Of a stretch of DNA of 20,337 nucleotides, positions 8,701 through 17,133 are shown one piece after another. This stretch comes from Isoetes engelmannii (taxonomy: Eukaryota > Streptophyta > Lycopodiopsida > Isoetales > Isoetaceae). The stretch covers positions 1 through 20,337 of the forward strand of contig JAANSK020284935.1 in assembly GCA_011763485.2 (NCBI GenBank), in the 5' to 3' direction. Both the position numbers and the translations under genes were made by a program. Below the pieces are notes generated by a model, which had not been told where the DNA came from, ran no database searches, and saw only the letters and a list, made by a program, of their open reading frames with translations. Each line of letters starts with the position of its first letter. Position 1 is the stretch's first letter.

Positions 8701-10908
8701 TATCAGTGCATGTCCTTGCCTCTTGAGAAATAATGCTGCCTCCTTGGTGCTTGTTGAAAAAGCTTTTTACATCCTAAAGTCTGATGGTTCAATATGATTC
8801 CATCCACTACGTCCCCGCGCTGCACTGCACACCAATTGTTTGTGAAGGAAATAAAATATTGCAATAAAAGATGGCAGAGAAAATATTGCCAAAAAGAAGG
8901 CACGCACACAAATCTAAACCTAAGACTGAGTTAAGAAAGCTAGATTGAGATGTTGAGGTATCAACACGTTGAGATAGATATGGCAAATGGTCTAGAAAGG
9001 GACATTGCCTCTCCAACAACCTTGAAGTTTACATACCAAAAAGGGATTGGGGTTTTGGCTCACACCTTCTACATAAAAGGATCAGTCCTTTGCAACAAAC
9101 TTGGAGTTTACAAACCAAAAACATTTTCTTATCTATTGCGACCAACGACAATAGTCTGCCCTTTTGCTGCAAAGGTATATTCATGTCATGAACCCAAGGT
9201 CCAAATTCTCTTCTTTTATTGTGATCATGTATAATTTATACAGATACACAACCGAGTAGTTCCCAAGATGACACATTGAACTATCCATGTGGTTGGCTAT
9301 GGGGTGCCTTCACGAACCAAGCACAACAACGCAATTATCGATCTCGTAGCTTCGGGAGAAGGGGTACCTTCTCACTTAAGGAGGTCGCTTAGATGTGGCA
9401 CTGAGGTTGTATACACCTGCTCCAGCATTAGTGAGACACGCTTTCAAAAGATCATGCAACTTGAAGCATGACAATTCCCAAAGGGATCCACCTTCTAGAG
9501 CAATACACCATATATGATGGTTAAAAACTATGGGTTCCAAATGCTCATAAATTTAGGCCTGAAAGGTTTTTCCAATGCATGGCAAAAGCTTCAAAAGCTA
9601 AACGACCAGAATGTTATTTTTCTTGAATCATTGATCAGAAAGTGTTCGTGATAGGTTTCTTGTAATATTAACAAAGCATAGAACAAAGCTTCCATCGTAA
9701 CGCTTAAGATCTTGGTCCTCCCACTATCTATTCTTTCAGTTCAATAATTTCCACCAAGAATGCGCACCAAGCTATGTCCAAGCTTTTGACATAGCGATCA
9801 TGCAACAAGCTTTTGACATACGCATTGTGGCTTGATAAAATAACAGCAAATTTTTGTGATCCAAAGGTAATTTTTAGATTGTCTAATTGTTCGTACTAAG
9901 ACGAATTCCACTTGCCAAAAATAATACATAAATAAAAGAACTTATAATCAAGAGTTTACTAAGTGCCTTGGATAAACAAGCATTTGCCTTGCCTTACAAA
10001 CAAAGATTGGAACATCATTGACTTATTCGTTAAACAAACATAAGACATTTGGGACGATATCACATAGAATCAGGTAGGCCAAGGTACTCCAGAAAAAGCA
10101 GGTCTACAAGATTGAGCAGAATGCACATCACTAGGGAGGCAAATTTTCTTTTTTTGGCACGATGCAGTAAATGGGTTATCATATTATCATGTCCGTAGCA
10201 AATGTCAAACACAAATTTCATTCTCAACTTGTGCTCTCTACCATCAAGTACTGTATTGCATTTGCTACTTCAGTTGCTTCTGTATGCGTCATTGTATCAG
10301 CAAATTTCCTTGTTATATTGCATTCGTGTAAAGATGAGATAAGAATTTGTTAAGAAACGTTATACCTACCTTACATAAAAACCTCTTTCCATTCTGACAG
10401 AGGCTAATTACGCACTAATTTAGCCCTACACATTGATTTAGCTCAGTTTGTGGAATAAGAACTGCTTATAGAAGCATTCAATTCCTTTACGAAAAGTTGT
10501 CTATATATATCAGTCTAAATAAACTTTAGGTTCGCTTCAGCATTGTTACTCAGTCTTAAATTCATGTCGAAGAGAGTTCATGTAGAAGAGAGAAATCAAA
10601 TCTTCTTTGCCCCTGACGTCAAGGAGGAAGTGGAGAGCTTTCTCCACCTCCCTTAATGTTCCTCATTTGTCAATATGTAATATTCTTTTTCTATAACGTA
10701 AAGTTGTCTGTTCCCTTGAAATAAAAAATGAAAAAGTTCTAAACCAATGCAAATGCAGCCAGAACCCAACTACTTCATAATGGGCATGCTGGAATTTAAC
10801 ATTTACAAGTCCCTTGGATAAAATACGTAATTTTGTTATATTCCTAAGTCTTTGCCATACCACTAAGTCTCTGCTAAGGATTTGCTTTAACATTTAACTT
10901 GTACCTTG
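8701..10908. other. 2.2 kb without a supportable gene
   Basis: Short open frames at 8950-9234 and 9289-9471 (plus) do not resemble known proteins, and I see no second copy of them here. The block 9295-9440 has higher GC and a more codon-like look than its surroundings and might be a transposon fragment. Other structure is limited to a 26-bp direct repeat (aagcttttgacata at 9780 and 9806) and a hairpin at 10621-10654. No tRNA, rRNA or transposon termini seen. Confidence 0.45.
10621..10654. repeat. Short imperfect hairpin
   Basis: The halves aaggaggaagtggagagc and tttctccacctccctt are near reverse complements, with a two-base bulge and a very short loop. No CTRR-type terminus follows, so it is not called a Helitron end. 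Confidence 0.5.
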
Positions 10909-12057
10909 TCTTCTACTCTATAACCACTGGCAGTTAAAATGTGTCTAATTTAATTTATGAATCAATATTTCAATACTGACCTTCAGAAACAGTAAATGCG
11001 GGTGATCACACTGATTTCTTAGGACCTACTTCCTGCCATAGAATCCTACTTGAAAAAATCGATGAAAAGCCTTACCGATTCAACGCTGGAAGATTTGTAT
11101 GCTCATACCTTTGCATCCCTCATTGGATAAACTTGAGCTTAGATCTTGGATATCTCCTGATTCAATGGTAGAAGGTAAAAATATATCCACTATGAAACAA
11201 TATTACATTAGTCGTCAACTTAATCAATATGTGCCTGATCACATGTACGTCATTCAAATGACATATAAGATCATCCACCACTTGATCAGTTGTAGCTTTG
11301 CTTGTAAACAACATTTTGAGTTTGAAGTTATGGGAAAGTTGGATGCTGTAAGTTCTGCATTGGACATGTTGAATTCCATAAACTGAGATATTCAGTTTGT
11401 CAGGCAAAACAGGGATAGAATATATGTTGTATACAACGTAAGAATTCTAATACCTGATATAGAATGATCGCATTAGATGAGGAATTGCTGCATCATTGTA
11501 GTGTTCTATTTTTCAGACAAAACAGGAACAAGGGATAAATGTTTCATTTCCAGAATACTACGTGCAAGGAACTCAAAAGTTGTACCTGATGCAGACTGAA
11601 TTGCATAGGTCAAATGGTTGCAATGCAATCTAATCCAACATTTGCTGGTACTTTCTGAGATTGGCATCTTTATCAATTGTCTGAATATTGTGCTATTCAA
11701 GCCAGGCCCACATTAAACGATCTTCTTATACATTGAACAATTATCTTAGGGTCAAAAATAATTTAGTGGTGATCACATTCTGTCCAAGTATTTGAATGCA
11801 AAAATGGTCGAAAGAATGTGCAGCTCTGTAAATTCCTCATCAAACACATATCATAGTTCACCTTCCATCATTGCAAATTCTAAGCTTTACAGTCAAATGC
11901 ACGGAGCTCCCAAATGTTGTGCACTCATCTATTCAAGTGGCCTCTTATGTTGTACTCCTATGTTCCCTACTGTGTTATTTATGCATGTGAAAATAGTAAG
12001 AAATATTCCGGTAAGAAATATTCGCAGGATTCAATAGCGGAGGACATCAATTCTTCA

Positions 12058-12144
12058 AAACCGGAGGTAACTAGCAAATTATTGCCAGAAAATGAATTCT
12101 TGCGCAAAAAGGCGAGAAGACTAGATAAGGAAACTAGTTTTTGA
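12058..12144 (+). pseudogene. Short frame-preserved tail in segment Y (possible exon end)
   Basis: Reads KPEVT...LDKETSF then a stop, charged and helix-like (ENEFLRKKARR). The matching stretch in the other Y copy (18311-18400) keeps both ends, KPEVT and LDKKTSF-stop, with a net difference of exactly one codon. Preservation of frame and stop between otherwise indel-rich copies hints at a former coding exon end. Family not recognised; chance is possible. Confidence 0.3.
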
Positions 12145-12477
12145 AATTTTCCGTAAAGCCGATCATAAAGTTAGGTTAGCTACGGTTCACATCTTAGGGT
12201 TAGCTTCAAGAAGTAGAAGCTAGACGGTAGAGAGGAAAGAACTTGAATAAGCTTATGTTATCAAGGAAATATACTTAAGACAATGTCCTGAAAAAAACTA
12301 ACCTTCAACATTTTTTCCAGTAGGAATAAGCAGCCAGCCATCTCCATTAGGCGATCCAGTTCAACGAGCATTGAACCCTTGTATATTAATACGTTGCATC
12401 GCATCTATATGGCGGAAAGGGTAGATTCAAGAAACTGGCTATTATGGCATTTATATGGCATGCAATCTCACACGAGG

Positions 12478-12624
12478 GAAAAAAAAGAAAGCTCAGAACT
12501 TGGTAATCATCTGCTTTAGAGGCAGTAGAAGGGACGTGACCATGCCTAACCATTTTCATCGCCGCTGTTTTGAACTCGTGACCCACACACCAACAAATTC
12601 AAACCTTAACCACTCGGTCGGGGT
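12478..12624 (-). mobile_element. tRNA-derived SINE, copy in Y1
   Basis: On the minus strand the unit starts near ACCCCGACCGAGTGGTTAAGG (split: a pol III A-box-like GAGTGGTTAAGG at 12604-12615). A B-box-like GGGTCACGAGTTCAAAAC follows about 35 bp on (12567-12584). It ends in a T-rich run (12478-12492), as in some plant SINEs. The head resembles a Ser/Leu-type tRNA. No clear target duplication. The same unit sits at the same place in Y2 (18847-19028), so it predates the duplication. Confidence 0.6.
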
Positions 12625-12645
12625 TTTGGTTTACGATGGGTTTTT

Positions 12646-12981
12646 CTAATCAAAATAAATATCGTTGCCAAGCAGGAAGTGGGGGGCTTGTGGTGATATA
12701 ATGACTCTGATACTCACTTTCCTAGTCTTGTTTGCCTGTCAATTGATTCTAAATAAATGCTGCTCTACTCATGCACAAAATTTTCTCAAATAAGAAAGGA
12801 TGTACACTTTCCTAGTCTTGTTTGCCTGTCATCTGATTCTAAATAAATGCTGCTATACTCATGCACAAAATTTTCTCAAATAAGAAAAGATGTACATGCT
12901 CAAGCCATCTGCCATTACTCGAGTGCACTTCCAATCATGTCATTTGTATTGTGTAGCCTGTTAATACCTTGCATATACAAT
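12646..12981. other. Junction between Y1 and X1 with a 90-bp tandem duplication
   Basis: 12715-12804 and 12805-12894 are near-identical 90-bp units (cactttcctagtcttgtttg start), differing at a handful of bases. The part 12915-12981 reads on the minus strand as the possible continuation of the exon in X1. No match to the other side of Y2. Confidence 0.7.
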
Positions 12982-13143
12982 CTAAATGGTATACGATTGT
13001 CTTTGTCTTCTGGCCACAACTTCACATCACATAATCAATCAACCAGTTCAAACTTTGGCGTTTTAAATATATTGCATTCTCTACATACAGACCCATTTTG
13101 TTATCTTGAATATTGGGATCTAGGACAAATTGCTCAACTAGCT
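12915..13143 (-). pseudogene. Minus-strand exon of an unrecognised gene, X1 copy
   Basis: Preceded on the minus strand by a pyrimidine-rich tract ending in TTTAG, a good plant acceptor. The translation starts ELVEQFVLDPNIQDNKMGLY and includes YLKRQ and NWLIDY. A 5-bp tandem duplication (tcaca, about 13024-13033) shifts the frame here but not in the X2 copy. Past it the frame reads KLWPEDKDYRIPF and then RLYMQGINRLHNTND to a stop at 12915. Clean codon-like text with Trp and Tyr suggests real coding ancestry. I do not recognise the family. Upstream exons would lie at higher coordinates. Confidence 0.5.
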
Positions 13144-13642
13144 CTAAATTAGGAAAGAGAAAGCAAAACTACCATAATGTATATACTTGGAGAGATGCAT
13201 TGTATTGTATCCTATGATGTGCAACTTTTTGAGAAGGATGAATACACAAGTCCGTAGTTCGAACTGTTATGCATGAGTCATTCAAGTGCTATAAGCACTT
13301 GATATAAGATCGTCCATCCATGTTGTCTTAACTATTTGATTATGGGACAAATTCAAACTCCTTAAAATTTTTACTAGTATTGCAAACTACTTTCTATTAA
13401 TTTTTTCAAAAATGAATAATTTTATGCTCATGTGCATACTTCAACGGGTGTCCTTCATTTCCAACTAAAATTCCTTCCATCCTTCTCTACCCCATTCATA
13501 AAGGCAACCCATCGTGCGTCAACGCCTTGTTATAACTTCTCTTCTACTCTATAACCACTGGCAGTTAAAATGTGTTTAAGATAATCTGTGAATCAACATT
13601 GACTACAGCTTTGTAACCACTGGGTAGAACTAATCATATGGG
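12982..13642. repeat. Segment X, copy 1, of the direct duplication
   Basis: Aligns with 16475-17133 from ctaaatggtata to about 13642, with roughly 90 percent identity by eye. Shared landmarks: tcttctggccacaacttcac, ttttgttatcttgaatattgg, ctactctataaccactgg. Homology stops where gypsy-derived DNA begins. Its last part (from 13549) also matches the start of Y1, showing that X and Y were once contiguous as they still are at 16475-19045. Confidence 0.85.
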
Positions 13643-14213
13643 CAATAGAGTGCAAAGAGTTCTAGTCCAAAGAGTTAGTAAATGTGTCATAAAGAACCTG
13701 GAGTTCTTGGCGGAAGAATAGACGCAAGGTTCCAACTAGGTATTATAGTATAGTGGGAAGGTAAGTATCTTGAAATCATTAGTTAAAGATGTCCCGATAT
13801 GCTGGACTCAGGAAGGGTCAATGAAGACAGCATATGAGTCGAGTTAGAACTTGTGAATGGATTAAGAGTGAACCATATTCCGCATAAGTCAACTCAAGAA
13901 AACAATATTATCCAAAGATTGTGACAATACTCCTAGCCCTTAGCTCTGAGGTAACTCCTGAGGTGATTTTCGACACTCGCATTCGGAGGCTGTGCAGTAA
14001 GAATATTGCAGAGTACTGGATCTTGTGGGGAGATTCCCGAGGCCACATGGGAAAGTGAAGAGTACATGCAGCCAAATCCTCACTTGACTGAAAACCCGTG
14101 GATACCACGGAAGGATTAGTGGAGTCAACATGAGGTCAGTTACCTAAAAGTAAAAAAACTTAGAGACTTGCATCAGGGATGGCAAGTAGGACGTCCGCTA
14201 AAGAATGAGCTAT

Positions 14214-14422
14214 GAAACCATGATCACAGGGTGGTCCAGGGAAAGGGTTCTAGAAGGGACTAGAGAATGAAACCATGATCATAGGGTGATCCAGGGAAAG
14301 GGTTTCTGAAGGGACGAGAAGATGAAACCATGATCACGAGGTGATTTAGGGAACGGGTTTCAAAATGGACTAGATGGTGAAACCTTGATCATTGGGTGGC
14401 CAAGGGAACGGGTTTCAAAATA
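14214..14422 (+). repeat. 55-bp tandem repeat, about 3.8 units, upstream of the polypurine tract
   Basis: The landmark gaaacc(a/t)tgatca recurs at 14214, 14269, 14324 and 14379, exactly 55 bp apart. Each is followed by a (gg)gtg(a/g)tccagggaa-like block. Tandem repeats between the integrase end and the 3' LTR are common in plant gypsy elements. Confidence 0.9.
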
Positions 14423-14457
14423 CACATACTCCCATCATCCTTGGGGACCAAGGATTC

Positions 14458-14471
14458 AAAGGGGGGAGGAA
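14458..14471 (+). other. Polypurine tract of the gypsy fossil
   Basis: aaaggggggaggaa-type purine run immediately before tgttacgaac. This is the expected primer site for plus-strand DNA synthesis and sets the LTR start. Confidence 0.6.
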
Positions 14472-14990
14472 TGTTACGAACATAAGTTAGGCCCTAAGTC
14501 ATAAGTCATATGTTACATACATATGTTGGTTCCTAGGTCATGTAGGACCATCAAACCTAAGGATTAGAGGTTCAAGGGACAAGTGGCATAAGGAGGTGCC
14601 AAGAGGCTACATGCATGCATGCATATGCGTGGCGGCATGCCACAAGAGTGGGTATCCTATACAAAAGATCATGGATATCAAGGAGAGGACCATGGAGAGT
14701 CGTTCTGGTTACGGTTAGGAATTGCACTATGCAGTAGAGAGGGATCAATGTAAGTCTGGCATGGGGAGTCCGAGGGACTCGAGGAGTGGGGAACCCAGGG
14801 GGTGCACGGTTGCCAAATTTTGCCTCTTCCATGGGGTTTTAACACAGATATGCTCTATGATCATAGGGCCAGAGCAGTCCATATGTGGAAATGGTCCCAT
14901 TCCTGAATTAAGATGGGATGGCTTTGGAAAATTATTCCTAATAGTATTTTTTAGAATCCGTCACCATCGTTCTCATTGCACAATGTCTTG
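14472..14990 (+). repeat. Probable 3' LTR (right end undefined)
   Basis: Begins TGT directly after the purine tract. A terminal ACA cannot be fixed; a candidate is near 14983 (cattgcaca). It includes an alternating CATGCATG run at 14610-14624. No second LTR is present in the window for comparison, so age cannot be estimated. Confidence 0.4.
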
Positions 14991-15225
14991 AAGCTAACAA
15001 GCCAAAGAAAAAGAGGCAAGGTTGTCATGGCAAATAAGGAAGGAAGGACATATTGAATTAACACTTTATATAGAACAAAATTTAACACTTTATACATGCC
15101 AAAAGATTCAAAGCAAAAACTGGTATCTTGAAATTTCTAGACAAATTGAAAACCTAATAAAAACTATTGTGCATAAAATGCAATGCCATAGATGAAGGAA
15201 ATTTTCAAGAATTTATGTTTGTTGT
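14991..15225. other. Unassigned AT-rich sequence
   Basis: Contains a short repeated phrase (aacactttata at about 15060 and 15084). No gene or terminus visible. Confidence 0.4.
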
Positions 15226-15363
15226 TCAGTATCCATTGAGTTCCCTGAAACCACGTGTAAGCATGTCAACTCCCAGTTTAGTATAGAACGCAGCAGCAGG
15301 GCACAGAAATGTAAGAAGCAACATGTACGTTTCATTGTTTGAAGCAAAACTAGAAATACTTCA
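15226..15363 (-). pseudogene. C-terminal fragment of an unrecognised, possibly membrane, protein
   Basis: On the minus strand a clean stretch reads SNNETYMLLLTFLCPAAAFY and then KLGVDMLTRGFRELNGY before a stop at 15226. The hydrophobic LLLTFLCPAAAFY followed by a basic tail resembles the end of a membrane protein. Upstream the frame is lost at about 15357, which could be an exon boundary. Not recognised as a named family. It stands next to the xylosidase fragment but on the opposite strand. Confidence 0.35.
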
Positions 15364-15515
15364 AGTGACAATTTTGCTGCCTCTGTTGTACATGTGAGCT
15401 TTCACCCTATCTTAGTTGCTATATTTGCAGGTGATATTAAACAGAAAAAACAATGAGAAAACTGTGAGCTTTAGCCGTTTAACTTGCTTTTGAAACATGA
15501 CAGTCCTGACAAGAC

Positions 15516-15698
15516 ATGCCCTGTGGTGATGCACCATGTCATGTGAACTGCCTGCCAAAAGGTTTCAAAATACCATTTAAACAATGGCCTTCTGAAAATA
15601 CGACGCAGTATCCAGCAGATGTACCTCGAGTTCAGAAGCAGTGTTTATCATTGAAATCTCTTTGGGAAGAAGCCATCAAAACATTAGAAATTAGATAG
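15516..15698 (+). other. 60-codon frame upstream of the xylosidase fragment, not recognised
   Basis: An ATG-initiated frame that ends in a stop directly before, and in phase with, the xylosidase fragment. Part of it (CLSLKSLWEEAIKTLEIR) looks protein-like, but it does not match the sequence expected upstream in GH3 xylosidases. The bases just before 15699 (agatag) could also serve as a splice acceptor, in which case this stretch is intron. Confidence 0.2.
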
Positions 15699-15851
15699 CC
15701 AGGTAGGACTTACCTTCTCTATACAGGACCGACAAATTATCAATTTGGTGATGGCCTCAGTTACACAATATACACACATCAATTTGCTGCAACAACCAAT
15801 AACATGACATTTTCTAATTCTAAAGTAGAGGGATGCTCAAGTAGCCAATAA
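15699..15851 (+). pseudogene. Plant GH3 beta-D-xylosidase fragment (C-terminal region)
   Basis: The 50-residue frame starts PGRTYLLYTGPTNYQFGDGL and continues SYTIYTHQF. Plant cell-wall beta-xylosidases / alpha-arabinofuranosidases (GH3) have the near-invariant YPGRTYRFYxGxxVYxFGxGLSYTxF at the start of their fibronectin-III-like C-terminal domain, so the match is specific. The remainder (NNMTFSNSKVEGCSSSQ, then stop) is weaker. Family members are about 770 residues long; no catalytic domain is present here. Such enzymes are secreted and trim xylan and arabinan. This is an isolated exon-sized fragment, probably displaced by duplication or transposon capture. Confidence 0.65.
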
Positions 15852-16298
15852 AAGCCTTTGTTCTGTTCGCATCTAAAGCAGACCCAACTGATACAAGTTA
15901 CTCCAATAACTCCTTCTGAATCCGCTCTAGTTCAGCAAAACTAGAGAATGATCTTGAATACAAGGAAAAGAAAAGGTAGTTCTCCACCCAACCGGATCTC
16001 CAAGTGCTAAGGACTGGTAAGTTATAGCAAAGCAGAAGGCAATGGAAATGAACTGGCAAGGATTCTTGACTCAAGATAGGAGTTTGGCAAGGAACGGTAT
16101 AGAATGCATTCACGTCTTGGAACTGGCTAGACCTGATGAAGACTGGCCGAGTTGACGTGCCGGAGCTGTGACTGATGCGTTGGAGCTGAGTTCGATGAAG
16201 ATGAGGAACAATTATTGATATAGATGTGTTGGTCGAGTCTGTAAAAGAAATGCACGAATTCATTAATTCGGCGAATTCGAGCTATTTTGAGAATTTTG
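15852..16298. other. Unassigned sequence
   Basis: A 121-codon minus-strand frame (15898-16263) is rich in Ser and hydrophobics and does not resemble a known protein. I do not call it. Paired gaattc sites at 16256 and 16273 give a small palindromic look. Nothing else visible. Confidence 0.35.
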
Positions 16299-16476
16299 AG
16301 CTAGCTAGCTGGACTCGCTTGATTAACCTTAAGCTAGCAAGCATGACCAATTTTTGATTAACTTCAAGCTAGCTAGCAAGATCAAATCGTGCTCATTTTA
16401 AGCTAGCAAGCATGCCACATTTTAGGTTCTTCTTTAGCTAGCAACCACATCACCATTCAACTCATACCAAGCTAGC
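16299..16476. repeat. 34-bp periodic AGCTAGC array, six units
   Basis: The core agctagc begins at 16299, 16332, 16367, 16401, 16436 and 16470, spacings 33, 35, 34, 35 and 34. After the core several units continue aagcatg (16332, 16401) or aag/aacca, then variable sequence. Two units share 'tgattaac'. It ends exactly at the start of segment X2. Confidence 0.8.
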
Positions 16477-16632
16477 TAAATGGTATAGGATAGTCTTTGT
16501 CTTCTGGCCACAACTTCACATAATCAATCAACCAGTTCCAACCTTGGCGTTTTAAATATATTGCATTATCTACATACAGGCCCATTTTGTTATCTTGAAT
16601 ATTGGAATCTAGGACAAATTGCTCAACTAGCT
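16475..16632 (-). pseudogene. Minus-strand exon of the unrecognised gene, X2 copy
   Basis: The reading frame is open for about 54 residues after the pyrimidine-rich acceptor (ttttgctttctccttcctaa then tttag). It begins LVEQFVLDSNIQDNKMGLYV, then YLKRQGWNWLIDYVKLWPED, and ends near DYPIPF where homology to X1 is lost. Differences from X1 include silent or conservative changes (Glu/Asp at residue 21), consistent with former coding constraint. It is cut at the array junction. Confidence 0.5.
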
Positions 16633-17133
16633 CTAAATTAGGAAGGAGAAAGCAAAAATACCATAATGTATATACTTGGAGACATGCATTGTATTGTATC
16701 CTGTGATGTTCAACTTTTTGAGAAGGATAAATTCACGAGTCTGTATTTCGAACTGTTATGCATGAGTCATTCAAGTGCTATAAGCACTTTATAAGATCGT
16801 TCATCCATGTTGTCTTAACTATTTGATTAATGGAACAAATTCAAACTCCTTAAAATTTTTACTAGCTATTGCAAACTACTTTCTATTAAATTTTTCAGAA
16901 ATGAAAAATTGTAAGCTCATGTGCATACTTCAACGCATGTTCTTCATTTCCAACTAAAATTCATTCCATCATTCTCTACCCCATTCACAAAGGCAAACCA
17001 TCGTGCGTCAACACCTTGTTATAACTTCTCTTCTACTCTATAACCACTGGTAGTTAAAATGTGTTTAAGATAATTTGTTAATCAACATTGACGACAACTT
17101 TGTAACCACTGAATAGAGCTAATGATATGGGGA
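16475..17133. repeat. Segment X, copy 2
   Basis: Direct copy of 12982-13642 that runs without a break into segment Y2, so it preserves the parental X-Y arrangement. It begins at ctaaatggtata, overlapping the last unit of the AGCTAGC array. Confidence 0.85.

Larger units (their letters stand above)
10909..12645. repeat. Segment Y, copy 1, of a large direct duplication
   Basis: Aligns in direct orientation with 17029-19045. Shared landmarks include cttctactctataaccactgg (10910/17030), ttcctgccatagaatcctac (11030/17140), gccaggcccacattaaacga (11701/17931), and an identical-looking block around agaagtagaagctagacggt (12209/18469). Identity is high but interrupted by indels of 5-100 bp. The copies carry no shared long open frame on the plus strand. 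It contains a SINE near its end. Confidence 0.85.
13645..14990 (+). mobile_element. Ty3/gypsy chromodomain (chromovirus-type) LTR retrotransposon fossil, 3' part
   Basis: A worn chromodomain is recognisable at about 13950-14100 (VIFDTRIRRLCSKNIAEYW), as at the integrase C-terminus of chromoviruses. It is followed by a tandem-repeat noncoding stretch, a purine-rich tract (about 14458-14471) and a probable 3' LTR start at 14472 (tgttacgaac). Orientation is plus. Gag, protease, RT and most of the integrase are absent, and the 3' limit is not defined. The fossil is broken and looks old. It or its flanks separate X1 from the sequence that once followed it. Confidence 0.6.

Noticed and set aside
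10621-10654. Hairpin as a Helitron end or miRNA precursor
   Set aside because: No CTRR end follows, and the stem is too short for a plant miRNA precursor.
11099-11386. 95-codon plus-strand frame in Y1 as a gene
   Set aside because: The orthologous part of Y2 does not keep the frame.
12567-12624. A functional tRNA gene on the minus strand
   Set aside because: A- and B-box-like blocks are present but no cloverleaf with a proper anticodon arm and acceptor stem can be drawn; a SINE head fits better.
14722-14991. Open frames on both strands across the presumed LTR
   Set aside because: LTR-type sequence with no protein-like text; the overlap of frames is a by-product of composition.
16255-16283. 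gaattc sites and gaattcgagct resembling a cloning-vector polylinker or cDNA adaptor
   Set aside because: Only about 11 bases match a common polylinker and the flanks diverge at once; chance is more likely than contamination.
16299-16476. Regularly spaced cores looking like a CRISPR array
   Set aside because: Repeat core is only 7-11 bp, spacers share sequence, and the context is a plant nuclear genome.
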